Assembly: GCF_033170385.1 (NCBI RefSeq)
Contig: NZ_CP126170.1
Coordinates: 4,302,001 to 4,366,000, forward strand
Reading direction: 5' to 3'
DNA length: 64,000 nucleotides
Source of the DNA: Xanthomonas rydalmerensis
Lineage (GTDB): Bacteria; Pseudomonadota; Gammaproteobacteria; Xanthomonadales; Xanthomonadaceae
Both the position numbers and the translations under genes were made by a program. Below the pieces are notes generated by a model. That model searched no databases. It was not told the DNA's origin and worked only from the letters and a program-made list of their open reading frames with translations. Shown in pieces: positions 52,742-61,826 of this stretch (its first letter is position 1; each line of letters starts with the position of its first letter).

Positions 52742-54064
52742 ATGCTCAGCTACTACTTCCAGCAAGCGTTGCGCAGCCTGCGCCGCAGCCCGGTGCTCAC
52801 CGCGCTGATGGTGCTGTCCATCGCCGTGGGCATCGGTGCGGCGATGACCACGCTGACGGTGATGCGGCTGCTGTCCGGCGATCCGTTGCCCGGGCGCAGC
52901 CAACAGATCTTCTTCGCGCAACTCGATCCGCGCCCCAGCAACGGCGCCAACCAGAAGCCGTACGACAAGCTCGACTACCCCTCGGCCATGGACCTGTGGA
53001 AGAGCGGGCGCGCCGATCGCCAGGCCATGGTCGCCGAGAGCGAGATCAAGGTGCGCGCGCCGGACAGCGCCACCGCGCCCTTCATGACCCAGTTGCTGAT
53101 GACCCAGGCCGATTTCTTCCCGATGTTCCAGGTGCCGTTCGCCTACGGCAGCGGCTGGCGGGCGCGCGACGATGAGGACAGGGCACGGGTGGCGGTGATT
53201 TCGGCCGATCTCAACGCCAAGCTGTTCGGCGGCCGCAACAGCGTCGGCCGCAGCCTGCTGGTGCGCGGCACCGCGGTACGCATCGTCGGCGTGCTGGCGC
53301 CGTGGCGGCCGTCGCCGCTGTTCTACACACTGGCCGGCGGCAGCTTCGCGCATGGCGATACCGCCAGTTTCTATGGACGGCCGCAGGACGTGTTCATGCC
53401 GCTGTCCAGCAGCCTGGAGGTCAACGACGGCCATATCCAACCATGGACCTGCTTCAGCAAGGTGGATTCCGCAATGGACCTGCGCGATGCGCCGTGCGTG
53501 TGGCTGCAATTGTGGGTGCAACTGGACACGCCGGCGAAGGTCGCCGACTACCGCCGGCTGCTGGCCGACTACGCCGCGCAGCAGCACGCCGCCGGGCGCA
53601 TCGGCCGTGCCGACACCGCGCGCCTGCTGTCCCTGCCGCAATGGCTGGAGCACAACCGCGTGGTGCCGGGCGACGTGCGCCTGCAGAGCTGGCTGGCGCT
53701 GGCGTTCCTGGGCCTGTGCCTGTTCAACAGCGTCGGCCTGCTGCTGGCCAAGTTCCTGCGCCGCGGCGGCGAGATCGGCGTGCGCCGCGCGCTGGGCGCG
53801 TCGCGGCGCGCGATCTTCGCGCAGTGCCTGACCGAGGCCAGCGTGATCGGCCTGGTCGGCGGCGCCGGCGGCTGGCTGCTGACCCTGCTGGGCCTGTGGA
53901 GCGTGCGCCAGCAACCCACCGCCTACGCCGACCTGGCGCATCTGGACCCGACGACGTTCGCCGGCACCTTCGCCCTGGCGATCGCCTGCAGCCTCGCGGC
54001 CGGCCTGTTCCCCGCCCTGCGCGCCAGCGGTATCGCGCCGGCCATGCAACTCAAGAGTCTGTAA
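52742..54064 (+). CDS. MacB/FtsX-type ABC permease, subtype A, copy 1
   Basis: 440 residues. An N-terminal segment (RRSPVLTALMVLSIAVGIGAAMTTLTV) is followed by a periplasmic MacB_PCD-like domain (about 45-310) and three C-terminal membrane segments of the FtsX type, with the coupling sequence GEIGVRRALGASRRAIFAQ. Unlike MacB it has no fused ATPase. The periplasmic domain holds the pair C-x14-C (PWTCFSK...APCVW) shared by A1-A4. It lies 28 bases after the ATPase gene and 15 before B1. A role in exporting peptides, lipids or toxic compounds, or in envelope stress relief, is possible; the substrate is unknown. Confidence 0.88.
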   Translation: MLSYYFQQALRSLRRSPVLTALMVLSIAVGIGAAMTTLTVMRLLSGDPLPGRSQQIFFAQLDPRPSNGANQKPYDKLDYPSAMDLWKSGRADRQAMVAESEIKVRAPDSATAPFMTQLLMTQADFFPMFQVPFAYGSGWRARDDEDRARVAVISADLNAKLFGGRNSVGRSLLVRGTAVRIVGVLAPWRPSPLFYTLAGGSFAHGDTASFYGRPQDVFMPLSSSLEVNDGHIQPWTCFSKVDSAMDLRDAPCVWLQLWVQLDTPAKVADYRRLLADYAAQQHAAGRIGRADTARLLSLPQWLEHNRVVPGDVRLQSWLALAFLGLCLFNSVGLLLAKFLRRGGEIGVRRALGASRRAIFAQCLTEASVIGLVGGAGGWLLTLLGLWSVRQQPTAYADLAHLDPTTFAGTFALAIACSLAAGLFPALRASGIAPAMQLKSL

Positions 54065-54079
54065 CCGGGGCGCACGACG

Positions 54080-55294
54080 ATGCAGATCAAACCCATCCTG
54101 AGCGCGCTGGCGCGCCACCGCATCGCCGCGGGGCTGATCACGCTGGAAGTGGCGCTGGCCTGCGCCGTGTTGTGCAACGCCTTCTTCCTGATCGGCAACC
54201 GCCTGGAATTGGTGCATCTGCGCAGCGGCATCGACGAGGCCGCGCTGGGCTTGGTGTCGCTGTCCGGCTGCGACGACTGCAACAATGCCGACCTCAACGC
54301 CCGCGCGCTGGATGCGGTGCGCCGCACGCCCGGCGTACGTGCGGCGGGCGTGGTCAACAGCGTGCCGTTCGCCACGCCCACCAACAACAACGGACTGTGC
54401 CTGGACCAGGACTGCACCCAGATCGGCGGCGTGCCGCATTTCTACATGGTCAGTCCCGGCGCCGTCGCGGCCCTGGCACTGCAGCCGGACAGCGGCCGCA
54501 CCTTCGGCGACGCGGACTACCAACCGCTCAAAAACGGCCTCCCGACCACGGCCGGCGTGTGGATCACTCGCGCGCTGGCCGCACATCTGTGGCCGGGCCA
54601 GGATCCGCTGGGGAAGGAGTTCTGGGCCGGCGGCCATTTCCGCGTGATCGGCACACTCGACCACCTGGCGCGCCCCGATCCAGGCCGCAGCGAAGACGGC
54701 GTGATCGGCAGCGACTGGTCGGTGGTCATCCCGGTGCGCGAAGCGGAGCGCTCAGGCACCTACGTGCTGCGCGCCGATCCGCGCGAGCTGCCGCGGGTGT
54801 TGGCGCAGGCGCGCGCCGCGGTGGCGTGGGCGGTACCCGAAGCGGTGATGGACAACGCGTACAGCAAGCCGCTGCTCGACCTGCGCCAGGAATACTTCCA
54901 GAGCGACCGCGCCATGACCGGGCTGCTGGTCGCGATCATCGTCGCGATGCTGCTGGTGACCGCGCTGGGGATCGTCGGCCTGGCCAGCTTCTGGGTGCAA
55001 CAGCGCACCAAGCAGATCGGCATCCGCCGTGCGCTCGGCGCCACCCGCCGCGACATCCTGCGCTATTTCCAGACCGAGAACCTGCTGCTGGTCGGCGCCG
55101 GCGTGGCGCTGGGCATGCTGCTGGCCTATGGCGGCAACGTGCTGCTGATGCACGTCTTCGAACTGGAGCGGCTGCCGGCCAGCTACCTGCCGGTCGGCGC
55201 GCTGCTGCTGTGCGCGCTGGGCCAGCTCGCCGTGCTCGGCCCGGCCCTGCGCGCCGCCGCCGTCGCCCCCGCCATCGCCACCCGCAGCGCCTGA
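54080..55294 (+). CDS. MacB/FtsX-type ABC permease, subtype B, copy 1
   Basis: 404 residues. Subtype B begins with a PILSxLxxHR motif (MQIKPILSALARHRIAAGLIT) and one membrane segment, then a periplasmic domain and three C-terminal segments with QQRTKQIGIRRALGATRRDILRYFQTEN as the coupling region. It most likely forms a heterodimer with A1. This copy alone has extra periplasmic cysteines in CDDC and CLDQDC (about residues 68-72 and 112-117), absent from B2-B4, which could form disulfides or bind metal. A2 starts 12 bases downstream. Confidence 0.87.
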   Translation: MQIKPILSALARHRIAAGLITLEVALACAVLCNAFFLIGNRLELVHLRSGIDEAALGLVSLSGCDDCNNADLNARALDAVRRTPGVRAAGVVNSVPFATPTNNNGLCLDQDCTQIGGVPHFYMVSPGAVAALALQPDSGRTFGDADYQPLKNGLPTTAGVWITRALAAHLWPGQDPLGKEFWAGGHFRVIGTLDHLARPDPGRSEDGVIGSDWSVVIPVREAERSGTYVLRADPRELPRVLAQARAAVAWAVPEAVMDNAYSKPLLDLRQEYFQSDRAMTGLLVAIIVAMLLVTALGIVGLASFWVQQRTKQIGIRRALGATRRDILRYFQTENLLLVGAGVALGMLLAYGGNVLLMHVFELERLPASYLPVGALLLCALGQLAVLGPALRAAAVAPAIATRSA

Positions 55295-55306
55295 CCCGGA
55301 GCCCGC

Positions 55307-56617
55307 ATGTTCGCTTACTACCTCCGTCTGGCGCTGCGCAGCTTCGGCCGCAACCGCATCCTCACCGCGCTGATGGTGCTGGCCGTGGCGCTGGGCATCG
55401 GCGCGTCGATGACCATGCTGACGGTGCTGCATACGCTCTCCGGCGATCCGCTGCCCGGACGCAGCGCCACGCTGTTCCATCCGCAGGTGGATCCGCGTCC
55501 GCGCAACCTGCCCAGCGCCGACCCCGAGCCGCCGGACGAACTGACCTGGCAGGACGCCACCGCGCTGTATCGGGCGCAGGCGGCGCCGGCGCAGGCCATG
55601 ACCAGCGCGAACTGGCTGCCGGTGCGCCAGACCGTGCCCAACAGCCCCTTGCGCATGCTCACCACCCGCGCCGCCACCGCCGACCTGTTCGCGATGTTCG
55701 GCATGCGCTTCCTCTACGGCGGCGGCTGGAGCCATCGCGACGATACCCAGCGCGCGCCGGTGGTGGTGCTGAGCCGCGCGCTCAACGACGCGCTGTTCGG
55801 CGGCGCCGACAGCGTCGGCAAGACCCTGACCATCGCCACCCGCCCGTTCCGGGTGATCGGGGTGATCGACGCCTGGGATGCGCAGCCGCGCTTCTACGAT
55901 CTCAACTCCGGTGCGTACAAGGCGCCGGAAGCGCTGTACATGCCGTTCGAGACCTGGCTGGACCTGCCGCAGGACTACGGCTACGGGCCGATGCAGTGCT
56001 GGGGCAAGGACGGAGAGGCCGGCCTGCACGATCCCAAGGCCGCGCAGTGCACCTGGGTGCAGTACTGGGTGCGGCTGGACACGCCGGAACAGGTGCGGCG
56101 CTACCGCGCGGCGCTGGATGCCTACAGCGCGCAGCAACGCCAGCTCGGCCGCTTCGAACGCGCCCCCAACACCCGCCTGCGCAGCCTGGTCGATTGGCTG
56201 GACTACAAGCGGGTGGTGCCGGCGACGGTGCGCATGCAGACCTGGATCGCCTTCGGCGTGCTGCTGGTGTGCCTGCTCAATGCCGTCGGTCTTCTGGTCG
56301 CCAAGTTCATGCGCAAGGCCGGCGAGATCGGCGTGCGTCGCGCGCTCGGCGCCAGCCGCCGCGCGGTGTTCGCGCAATGCCTGGCCGAATCGGCGCTGAT
56401 CGGCTGCCTGGGCGGCCTGCTCGGCATTCCGCTGACCTGGATCGGCCTGTGGCTGGTGCGCCAGCAACCGGTGGCCTATGCGCAGCAAGCGCATGCCGAT
56501 CCCGCGATCCTGGGCATCGCCCTGGCGGTGGCCACGCTGTCGGCGCTGGCCGCCGGCCTGTGGCCGGCCTGGCGCGCTTCGCGCATCGCTCCCGCCCTGC
56601 AGGTGAAATCGCTATGA
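55307..56617 (+). CDS. MacB/FtsX-type ABC permease, subtype A, copy 2
   Basis: 436 residues with the subtype A plan: MFAYYLRLALRSFGRNRILTALMVLAVALGIG at the N terminus (first segment), a periplasmic domain with C-x16-C (QCWGKDG...AQCTW), and coupling sequence GEIGVRRALGASRRAVFAQCL near residue 340. The cysteine spacing is two residues longer than in A1, A3 and A4. Its stop overlaps the start of B2 (ATGA, 56614-56617), so A2 and B2 are translationally coupled, which supports the A/B heterodimer idea. Confidence 0.88.
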   Translation: MFAYYLRLALRSFGRNRILTALMVLAVALGIGASMTMLTVLHTLSGDPLPGRSATLFHPQVDPRPRNLPSADPEPPDELTWQDATALYRAQAAPAQAMTSANWLPVRQTVPNSPLRMLTTRAATADLFAMFGMRFLYGGGWSHRDDTQRAPVVVLSRALNDALFGGADSVGKTLTIATRPFRVIGVIDAWDAQPRFYDLNSGAYKAPEALYMPFETWLDLPQDYGYGPMQCWGKDGEAGLHDPKAAQCTWVQYWVRLDTPEQVRRYRAALDAYSAQQRQLGRFERAPNTRLRSLVDWLDYKRVVPATVRMQTWIAFGVLLVCLLNAVGLLVAKFMRKAGEIGVRRALGASRRAVFAQCLAESALIGCLGGLLGIPLTWIGLWLVRQQPVAYAQQAHADPAILGIALAVATLSALAAGLWPAWRASRIAPALQVKSL

Positions 56618-57855
56618 CCGCGCTGCCTCCCGTGCGTCCCATCCTGTCCGCACTGGGCAGCCATCGCGCCGCGGTGGTGCTGATGGCGCTGCAGATCGCC
56701 CTGACCCTGGCGGTGCTGTGCAACCTGGTGTTCATCATCGCCCGCACCTACCAGCGGGTGCAGACCCCGACCGGGGTGATGGAACAGGACATCGGCCTGA
56801 TCCAGAGCATCGGCGTGGTCGGCGAGCCGGGCAGTATCAGCAGCGTCGGCCGCAGCCTGGACATCCTGCAGGCGGTCCCCGGCGTGGAAGCGGCGGCGTT
56901 CGGCGCGCCGCCACTGTGGGGTCCTGCGCAGGCGCAACTGTTCCTGGAGCCGCAGGCCACGCAGCCGGCCGCTCGGGCGACATTGTTCACGGGCAGCCAG
57001 GGCCTGAACCGCACCCTGGGCATCCGCATCGTCGCCGGCCGCGACCTGCGCGATACGGAACTTCCCGGCGCCTCCGCGTTGTTCGGCGCGCCCGCCGAGA
57101 TCGAGCGGCGCCTGCCGGCGCTGATCACCCCGTCGCTGGCCGCCAAGCTGTTCCCCGGCGCCTCCCCGCTGGGGCGCTCGCTCTACACCAGCGTCTTCAG
57201 TCAGTCGGTGCGCCTGGACATCGTCGGGGTGATGGCGCCGGTGCGCGGCGAGATCACCGGCCACGACGACGATGCCGATGCGCTGCTGACCGAACTGCGC
57301 GTCGGCAGCGAAGGCTGGGGCGGCGGCTACCTGATCCGCAGCGCGCCCGGGCAACTGGCGCAGGCGCTGCCACGCGCGGCGGCGGCGATGCAGCGCGCCA
57401 ATCCCACCTACGTGCAGCAGCAGGTCGCCACCATGCAGGAGCTGCGCGCCGACTACTTCAAGAGCGACAACGCGGTGGCGCGGATGCTGCTGGCGATCAT
57501 CCTGATCCTGCTCACCGTCACCGCGCTGGGCATCGGCGGGCTGGCCAGCTTCTGGGTGCAGCAGCGCACCCGGCAGATCGGCATCCGCCGCGCGCTCGGC
57601 GCCACCCGCGGCGACATCCTGCGCTACTTCCAGTTGGAAAACCTGCTGATCGTCGGTGGCGGCGCGCTGCTCGGCGCCGTGCTCGCCTACGTCATGAACC
57701 AGTGGCTGATGCAGCGCTTCGAACTGGAGCGGCTGTCCTCGCCCACCGTGCTCACCGGCATCCTCGCGGTGTGGCTGCTCGGCCAGCTCGCCGTGCTCGG
57801 CCCCGCCCTGCGCGCCGCCGCCGTCCCGCCCGCCACCGCCACCCGCAGCGCCTGA
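56614..57855 (+). CDS. MacB/FtsX-type ABC permease, subtype B, copy 2
   Basis: 413 residues from MTALPPVRPILSALGSHRAAVVL. The start is set by the ATGA overlap with A2; the same frame is open back to 53302, but that is the shadow of A1-A2 in a GC-rich genome. The coupling region is QQRTRQIGIRRALGATRGDILRYFQLEN. The periplasmic domain is the most diverged of the B copies (no DQER-type segment) and has no cysteine. A3 follows after 13 bases. Confidence 0.87.
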   Translation: MTALPPVRPILSALGSHRAAVVLMALQIALTLAVLCNLVFIIARTYQRVQTPTGVMEQDIGLIQSIGVVGEPGSISSVGRSLDILQAVPGVEAAAFGAPPLWGPAQAQLFLEPQATQPAARATLFTGSQGLNRTLGIRIVAGRDLRDTELPGASALFGAPAEIERRLPALITPSLAAKLFPGASPLGRSLYTSVFSQSVRLDIVGVMAPVRGEITGHDDDADALLTELRVGSEGWGGGYLIRSAPGQLAQALPRAAAAMQRANPTYVQQQVATMQELRADYFKSDNAVARMLLAIILILLTVTALGIGGLASFWVQQRTRQIGIRRALGATRGDILRYFQLENLLIVGGGALLGAVLAYVMNQWLMQRFELERLSSPTVLTGILAVWLLGQLAVLGPALRAAAVPPATATRSA

Positions 57856-57868
57856 CCCCGGAGCTCCC

Positions 57869-59164
57869 ATGTTCGGTTACTACGTCCGCCTCGCCTTGCG
57901 CAGCTTCGGCCGCAACAAGGTCCTCACCGCGCTGATGGTGCTGGCCATCGCCTTAGGGATCGGCGCCAGCATGACCACGCTGACCGTGTTCTACGTGCTC
58001 TCCGGCGATCCGATCCCGCAGAAGAGCGACCGCCTGTTCTATGTGCAGGTGGATGCACAGCCCAAGGCCGGCTACCAGCCGGGCGAGGAACCGGATTTGC
58101 AGAACACCCGCTTCGATGCCGAGGCCCTGCTGCGCGAGAAGCGCGCCAAGCGCCAGGCGCTGATGACCGGCGGCAGCGTGGCGATCGAACCGCGCAAGAG
58201 CGGCCTGAAGCCGTTCAAGTCGGAAGTGCGCTTCACCTCGGCGGACTTCTTCCCGATGTTCGATACGCCGTTCCTGTACGGCCACGGCTGGACCGGCACG
58301 GAAGACGAGCGCCACGAGCGCGTGGTCGTCATCAGCAGGAAGCTCAACGAAAAGCTGTTCGATGGCGCCGACAGCGTCGGCCGCGAACTGCGCATGGACC
58401 AGAACACCTTCCGCATCGTCGGCGTGCTCGACACCTGGGAACCCAAGCCGCGCTTCTACGACGTCACCAACACCTACGGGTCGGACGAACAGGCCTATCT
58501 ACCGTTCTCGGTGGCGATGGACCTGAAGATGGACCGCAACGGCAGCATGAACTGCTTCGGCGACAACAACGGCGACCAGACCGCGCTCAATGCGCCCTGC
58601 GCCTGGGTGCAGTACTGGGTGGAACTGGAAAATCCGGCGCAGGCCGCCGACTACAAGGCCTACCTGGAGAACTACTCCTCGCAGCAGCGCGCGGCCGGAC
58701 GCTTCCAGCGCCCGAACAACGTGCGCCTGCGCGACGTCATGCAGTGGCTGGACCACAACGAAGTGGTGCCCGGCGACGTGCGCCTGCAGCTGTGGCTGGC
58801 GATGGGCTTCCTGCTGGTGTGCCTGCTCAACACCGTCGGCCTGCTGCTGGCCAAGTTCCTGCGCCGCAGCGGCGAGATCGGCGTGCGCCGCGCGCTGGGC
58901 GCCTCGCGCGGGGCGATCTTCGCGCAATGCCTGGTGGAGGCCGGCGCCATCGGCCTGGCCGGTGGCGTGGCCGGACTGGGCCTGGCCATGCTCGGGCTGT
59001 GGGCGGTCCGCCAACAACCGGCCAGCTACGCCAAGCTGGCGCACCTGGATCCGAGCATGCTGGCGCTGACCTTCACCATGGCGGTGGGCGCCAGCCTGCT
59101 CGCCGGCCTGTTGCCGTCGTGGCGCGCCATCCAGGTCGCGCCCGCCCTGCAACTCAAGTCCTGA
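57869..59164 (+). CDS. MacB/FtsX-type ABC permease, subtype A, copy 3
   Basis: 431 residues. N terminus MFGYYVRLALRSFGRNKVLTALMVLAIALGIGASM, periplasmic C-x14-C (NCFGDNNG...APCAW), coupling GEIGVRRALGASRGAIFAQCLVEA, and three C-terminal segments ending APALQLKS. GGAG lies eight bases before the ATG. It is closest by eye to A4 (shared RYTSADFFPMF/RFTSADFFPMF, LTNNEYG/VTNTYGS), suggesting a recent duplication of an A/B unit. Confidence 0.88.
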   Translation: MFGYYVRLALRSFGRNKVLTALMVLAIALGIGASMTTLTVFYVLSGDPIPQKSDRLFYVQVDAQPKAGYQPGEEPDLQNTRFDAEALLREKRAKRQALMTGGSVAIEPRKSGLKPFKSEVRFTSADFFPMFDTPFLYGHGWTGTEDERHERVVVISRKLNEKLFDGADSVGRELRMDQNTFRIVGVLDTWEPKPRFYDVTNTYGSDEQAYLPFSVAMDLKMDRNGSMNCFGDNNGDQTALNAPCAWVQYWVELENPAQAADYKAYLENYSSQQRAAGRFQRPNNVRLRDVMQWLDHNEVVPGDVRLQLWLAMGFLLVCLLNTVGLLLAKFLRRSGEIGVRRALGASRGAIFAQCLVEAGAIGLAGGVAGLGLAMLGLWAVRQQPASYAKLAHLDPSMLALTFTMAVGASLLAGLLPSWRAIQVAPALQLKS

Positions 59165-59210
59165 CCCTGCGCGCCCTGCGCCGTCCACGCCCTCTCACAA
59201 GGTCATCGCC

Positions 59211-60437
59211 ATGGATATCCGCCCCATCCTGTCCACCTTGCGCCGGCACAAGACCGCCGCCGCGCTGATCGTGCTGGAGATCGCCCTGGCCTGCGCGATC
59301 GTCTGCAATGCGCTATTCCTGATCGGCAACCGCATCGAGACCCTGCACCGGCCCAGCGGCATCGCCGAGTCGGAACTGGTGACGATCTCGCTGGGCGGCA
59401 TCGGCCAGCAGGTCAACGCCGCCGCCCGCACCCGCGAGGACCTGGCCGCGTTGCGCGCCGTGCCCGGCGTGCGCAACGCCACGCTGCTCAACCAGGTGCC
59501 GTTCGTGCACTACTCCTGGAACACCAGCCTGTCGCTGACCCCGGACCAGGAGCGCCCCACTCTCAACGCGGCGCAATACATGGCCGAAGAGGGCACGCTG
59601 AAGACCCTTGGCCTGAAGCTGGTGGCCGGACGCGATTTCGCGCCCGACGAGTACATGGATATGGACGCCGCCCAGACCGACAAGCAGATCCGAGAGAAAG
59701 GCACCGCCATCATCCTCAACCGCGCCACCGCGGAAAAGATGTTTCCGGGTCAGAACGCGCTGGGCAAGACGGTGTATACCGGCCCGGTGGGCGCCCGCGT
59801 CGTCGGCATCGTCGACCCGCTGGCGCGCCCCACCGCCGCCAGCGGCCTGGCCGAGATCGACTACGCGATGCTGCTGCCGTTACGCCTGAAGTACACCGAC
59901 GGGCTGTACGTGCTGCGGGTCACCGACCCGGCGCGGCGCCAGGAAGTGCTGAACGCGGCGACCGCGGCCTTGATGAAGGTCGACAGCAGCCGCCTGGTGC
60001 TCAAGCAGCAGACCTACAGAGAGATCCGCGACGACTACTTCCAGGGCGACCGCGCGATGGTGTGGCTGCTCGGCGCGGTCTGCGTGGCGTTGCTGGTGGT
60101 CACCGCACTGGGCATCGTCGGCCTGGCCAGCTTCTGGGTGCAGCAGCGCACCAAGCAGATCGGCATCCGCCGCGCGCTCGGCGCCACCCGCGGACAGATC
60201 CTGCGCTATTTCCAGACCGAGAACTTCCTGCTGGCCAGCACCGGCATCGTGCTGGGCATGCTGCTGGCCTACGCCATCAACCAGTGGCTGATGGGCAAGT
60301 ACGAACTGCCGCGGCTGCCGCTGGCCTACCTGCCGATCGGCGCGGTGGCGCTGTGGCTGCTCGGCCAGATCGCGGTGTTCGCGCCGGCGCGGCGCGCCGC
60401 CAACGTGCCGCCGGCCGTCGCCACCCGCAGCACCTGA
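59211..60437 (+). CDS. MacB/FtsX-type ABC permease, subtype B, copy 3
   Basis: 408 residues from MDIRPILSTLRRHKTAAALIVLEIALACAIVCNALFLIGNRIE. The periplasmic part contains LTPDQERPTLNAAQYMAEEGTLKTLGLKLVAGRDF, nearly shared with B4. Coupling region QQRTKQIGIRRALGATRGQILRYFQTEN. No cysteine in the periplasmic domain. It is followed by a 49-base gap containing a terminator-like hairpin, the only such element seen between permease genes. Confidence 0.88.
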   Translation: MDIRPILSTLRRHKTAAALIVLEIALACAIVCNALFLIGNRIETLHRPSGIAESELVTISLGGIGQQVNAAARTREDLAALRAVPGVRNATLLNQVPFVHYSWNTSLSLTPDQERPTLNAAQYMAEEGTLKTLGLKLVAGRDFAPDEYMDMDAAQTDKQIREKGTAIILNRATAEKMFPGQNALGKTVYTGPVGARVVGIVDPLARPTAASGLAEIDYAMLLPLRLKYTDGLYVLRVTDPARRQEVLNAATAALMKVDSSRLVLKQQTYREIRDDYFQGDRAMVWLLGAVCVALLVVTALGIVGLASFWVQQRTKQIGIRRALGATRGQILRYFQTENFLLASTGIVLGMLLAYAINQWLMGKYELPRLPLAYLPIGAVALWLLGQIAVFAPARRAANVPPAVATRST

Positions 60438-60448
60438 CCCATCCCCTT

Positions 60449-60473
60449 GGCCGGCTCCGGCCGGCCCTTTTTC
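60449..60473 (+). terminator. Terminator-like hairpin inside the permease operon (between B3 and A4)
   Basis: GGCCGG-CT-CCGGCC is a six-pair stem, followed after GGCCC by TTTTTC. The two-base loop is tight, so the pairing may shift to use the second GGCC. It could lower expression of A4 onward relative to earlier genes. Confidence 0.4.
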
Positions 60474-60486
60474 TTCAGGACGCACC

Positions 60487-61788
60487 ATGTTCGGCTACTA
60501 CTGCAAACTGGCGCTGCACAGCTTCGGCCGCAACCGGCTGCTGACCGCGCTGATGGTGCTGGCGATCGCGGTCGGCATCGGCGCGTCGATGACCACGCTG
60601 ACCGTGTTCCACGTGCTGGCGGCCGATCCGATTCCCGGCAAGAGCGCGCAGCTGTTCAACGTGGAGCTCAACCTGCAGCCGGACGACCGCTACGATCCGA
60701 ACGACACCGACCCGCAGCAACTGACCCGCCGCGATGCCGAGGCGCTGCTGCGCGACAGGCGCGGCGATCGCCAGGCGCTGATGTCGGCCGGCAGCGTGAC
60801 CGTGGTGCCGACGCAGCCGCAGCTGACGCCGTTCGGCGCCGAAGCGCGCTACACCAGCGCCGACTTCTTCCCGATGTTCGCCGTGCCGATGCGCTACGGG
60901 CATGCCTGGACCGCGGACGACGACGCCCGGCGCGCGCGCGTGGCGGTGATTTCGCGGCGGCTCAATACCCAGCTGTTCGGCGACGTGGACAGCATCGGCC
61001 GCCAGCTGCAGCTCGGCGATGCGGTGCTGCGCGTGGTCGGGGTGATCGACGCCTGGGACATGAACCCGCGCTTCTACGACCTCACCAACAACGAATACGG
61101 CGACAGCGAGGACGTGTTCGTGCCGTTCTCCACCGCGCGCGACCTGGACCTGGACGTCAGCGGTTCGATGTCCTGCTGGGGCGACAGCGGTGGCGACAAG
61201 ACCAGCGAGAGCGCGTCCTGCGCCTGGATCCAGTACTGGGTGGAGCTGGATAGCCCCAACAAGCGCGCCGCCTACCTGGACGCGCTGCAGGCCTATGCGC
61301 AGCAGCAGCGCGACGCCGGCCGCTTCCGCCATCCGCCGGACATCCGCCTCAGCGACGTGATGACCTGGCTGGACCGCAACCACGCCGTCCCCTCCGACGT
61401 GCGCCTGCAGGTGTGGCTGGCGTTGGCGTTCCTGGGCATCTGCCTGCTCAATACCGCCGGGCTGATGCTGGCCAAGTTCCTGCGCCACAGCGGCGAGATC
61501 GGCGTGCGCCGCGCGCTGGGCGCCTCGCGCCGCGCGATCTTCGCCCAGCACCTGGTCGAAGTGGCGGCGATCGGCGTGGTCGGCGGCAGCGGCGGCCTGC
61601 TGCTGGCGTGGATCGGCACCTGGCTGGTGCGGCAGCAGCCGTCCACTTACGCCGCGCTGGCGCACATGGATGGCCGCATGCTGCTGCTCGCGCTGGCGTT
61701 GAGCCTGGGCAGCAGCCTGCTCGCCGGGCTGCTGCCGGCCTGGCAGGCGATGCGCGTGCCCACCGCCCTGCAACTCAAGTCGCAATGA
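60487..61788 (+). CDS. MacB/FtsX-type ABC permease, subtype A, copy 4
   Basis: 433 residues from MFGYYCKLALHSFGRNRLLTALMVLAIAVGIGASM. Periplasmic C-x14-C (SCWGDSG...ASCAW) is kept. Coupling region GEIGVRRALGASRRAIFAQHLVEV. C terminus PTALQLKSQ. AGGA lies eight bases before the ATG. It pairs with B4, whose start is 38 bases downstream. Confidence 0.88.
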   Translation: MFGYYCKLALHSFGRNRLLTALMVLAIAVGIGASMTTLTVFHVLAADPIPGKSAQLFNVELNLQPDDRYDPNDTDPQQLTRRDAEALLRDRRGDRQALMSAGSVTVVPTQPQLTPFGAEARYTSADFFPMFAVPMRYGHAWTADDDARRARVAVISRRLNTQLFGDVDSIGRQLQLGDAVLRVVGVIDAWDMNPRFYDLTNNEYGDSEDVFVPFSTARDLDLDVSGSMSCWGDSGGDKTSESASCAWIQYWVELDSPNKRAAYLDALQAYAQQQRDAGRFRHPPDIRLSDVMTWLDRNHAVPSDVRLQVWLALAFLGICLLNTAGLMLAKFLRHSGEIGVRRALGASRRAIFAQHLVEVAAIGVVGGSGGLLLAWIGTWLVRQQPSTYAALAHMDGRMLLLALALSLGSSLLAGLLPAWQAMRVPTALQLKSQ

Positions 61789-61826
61789 CGCGCCGCACGC
61801 GCCCCTCTCCGCCAGGAACTCCCGCC

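Noticed and set aside
53302..57855. A 1,517-codon open frame across A1, B1, A2 and B2
   Set aside because: It runs in the wrong frame through three clear permease genes and gives arginine/proline-rich nonsense until the real B2 start at 56614; long shadow frames are expected at this GC content.
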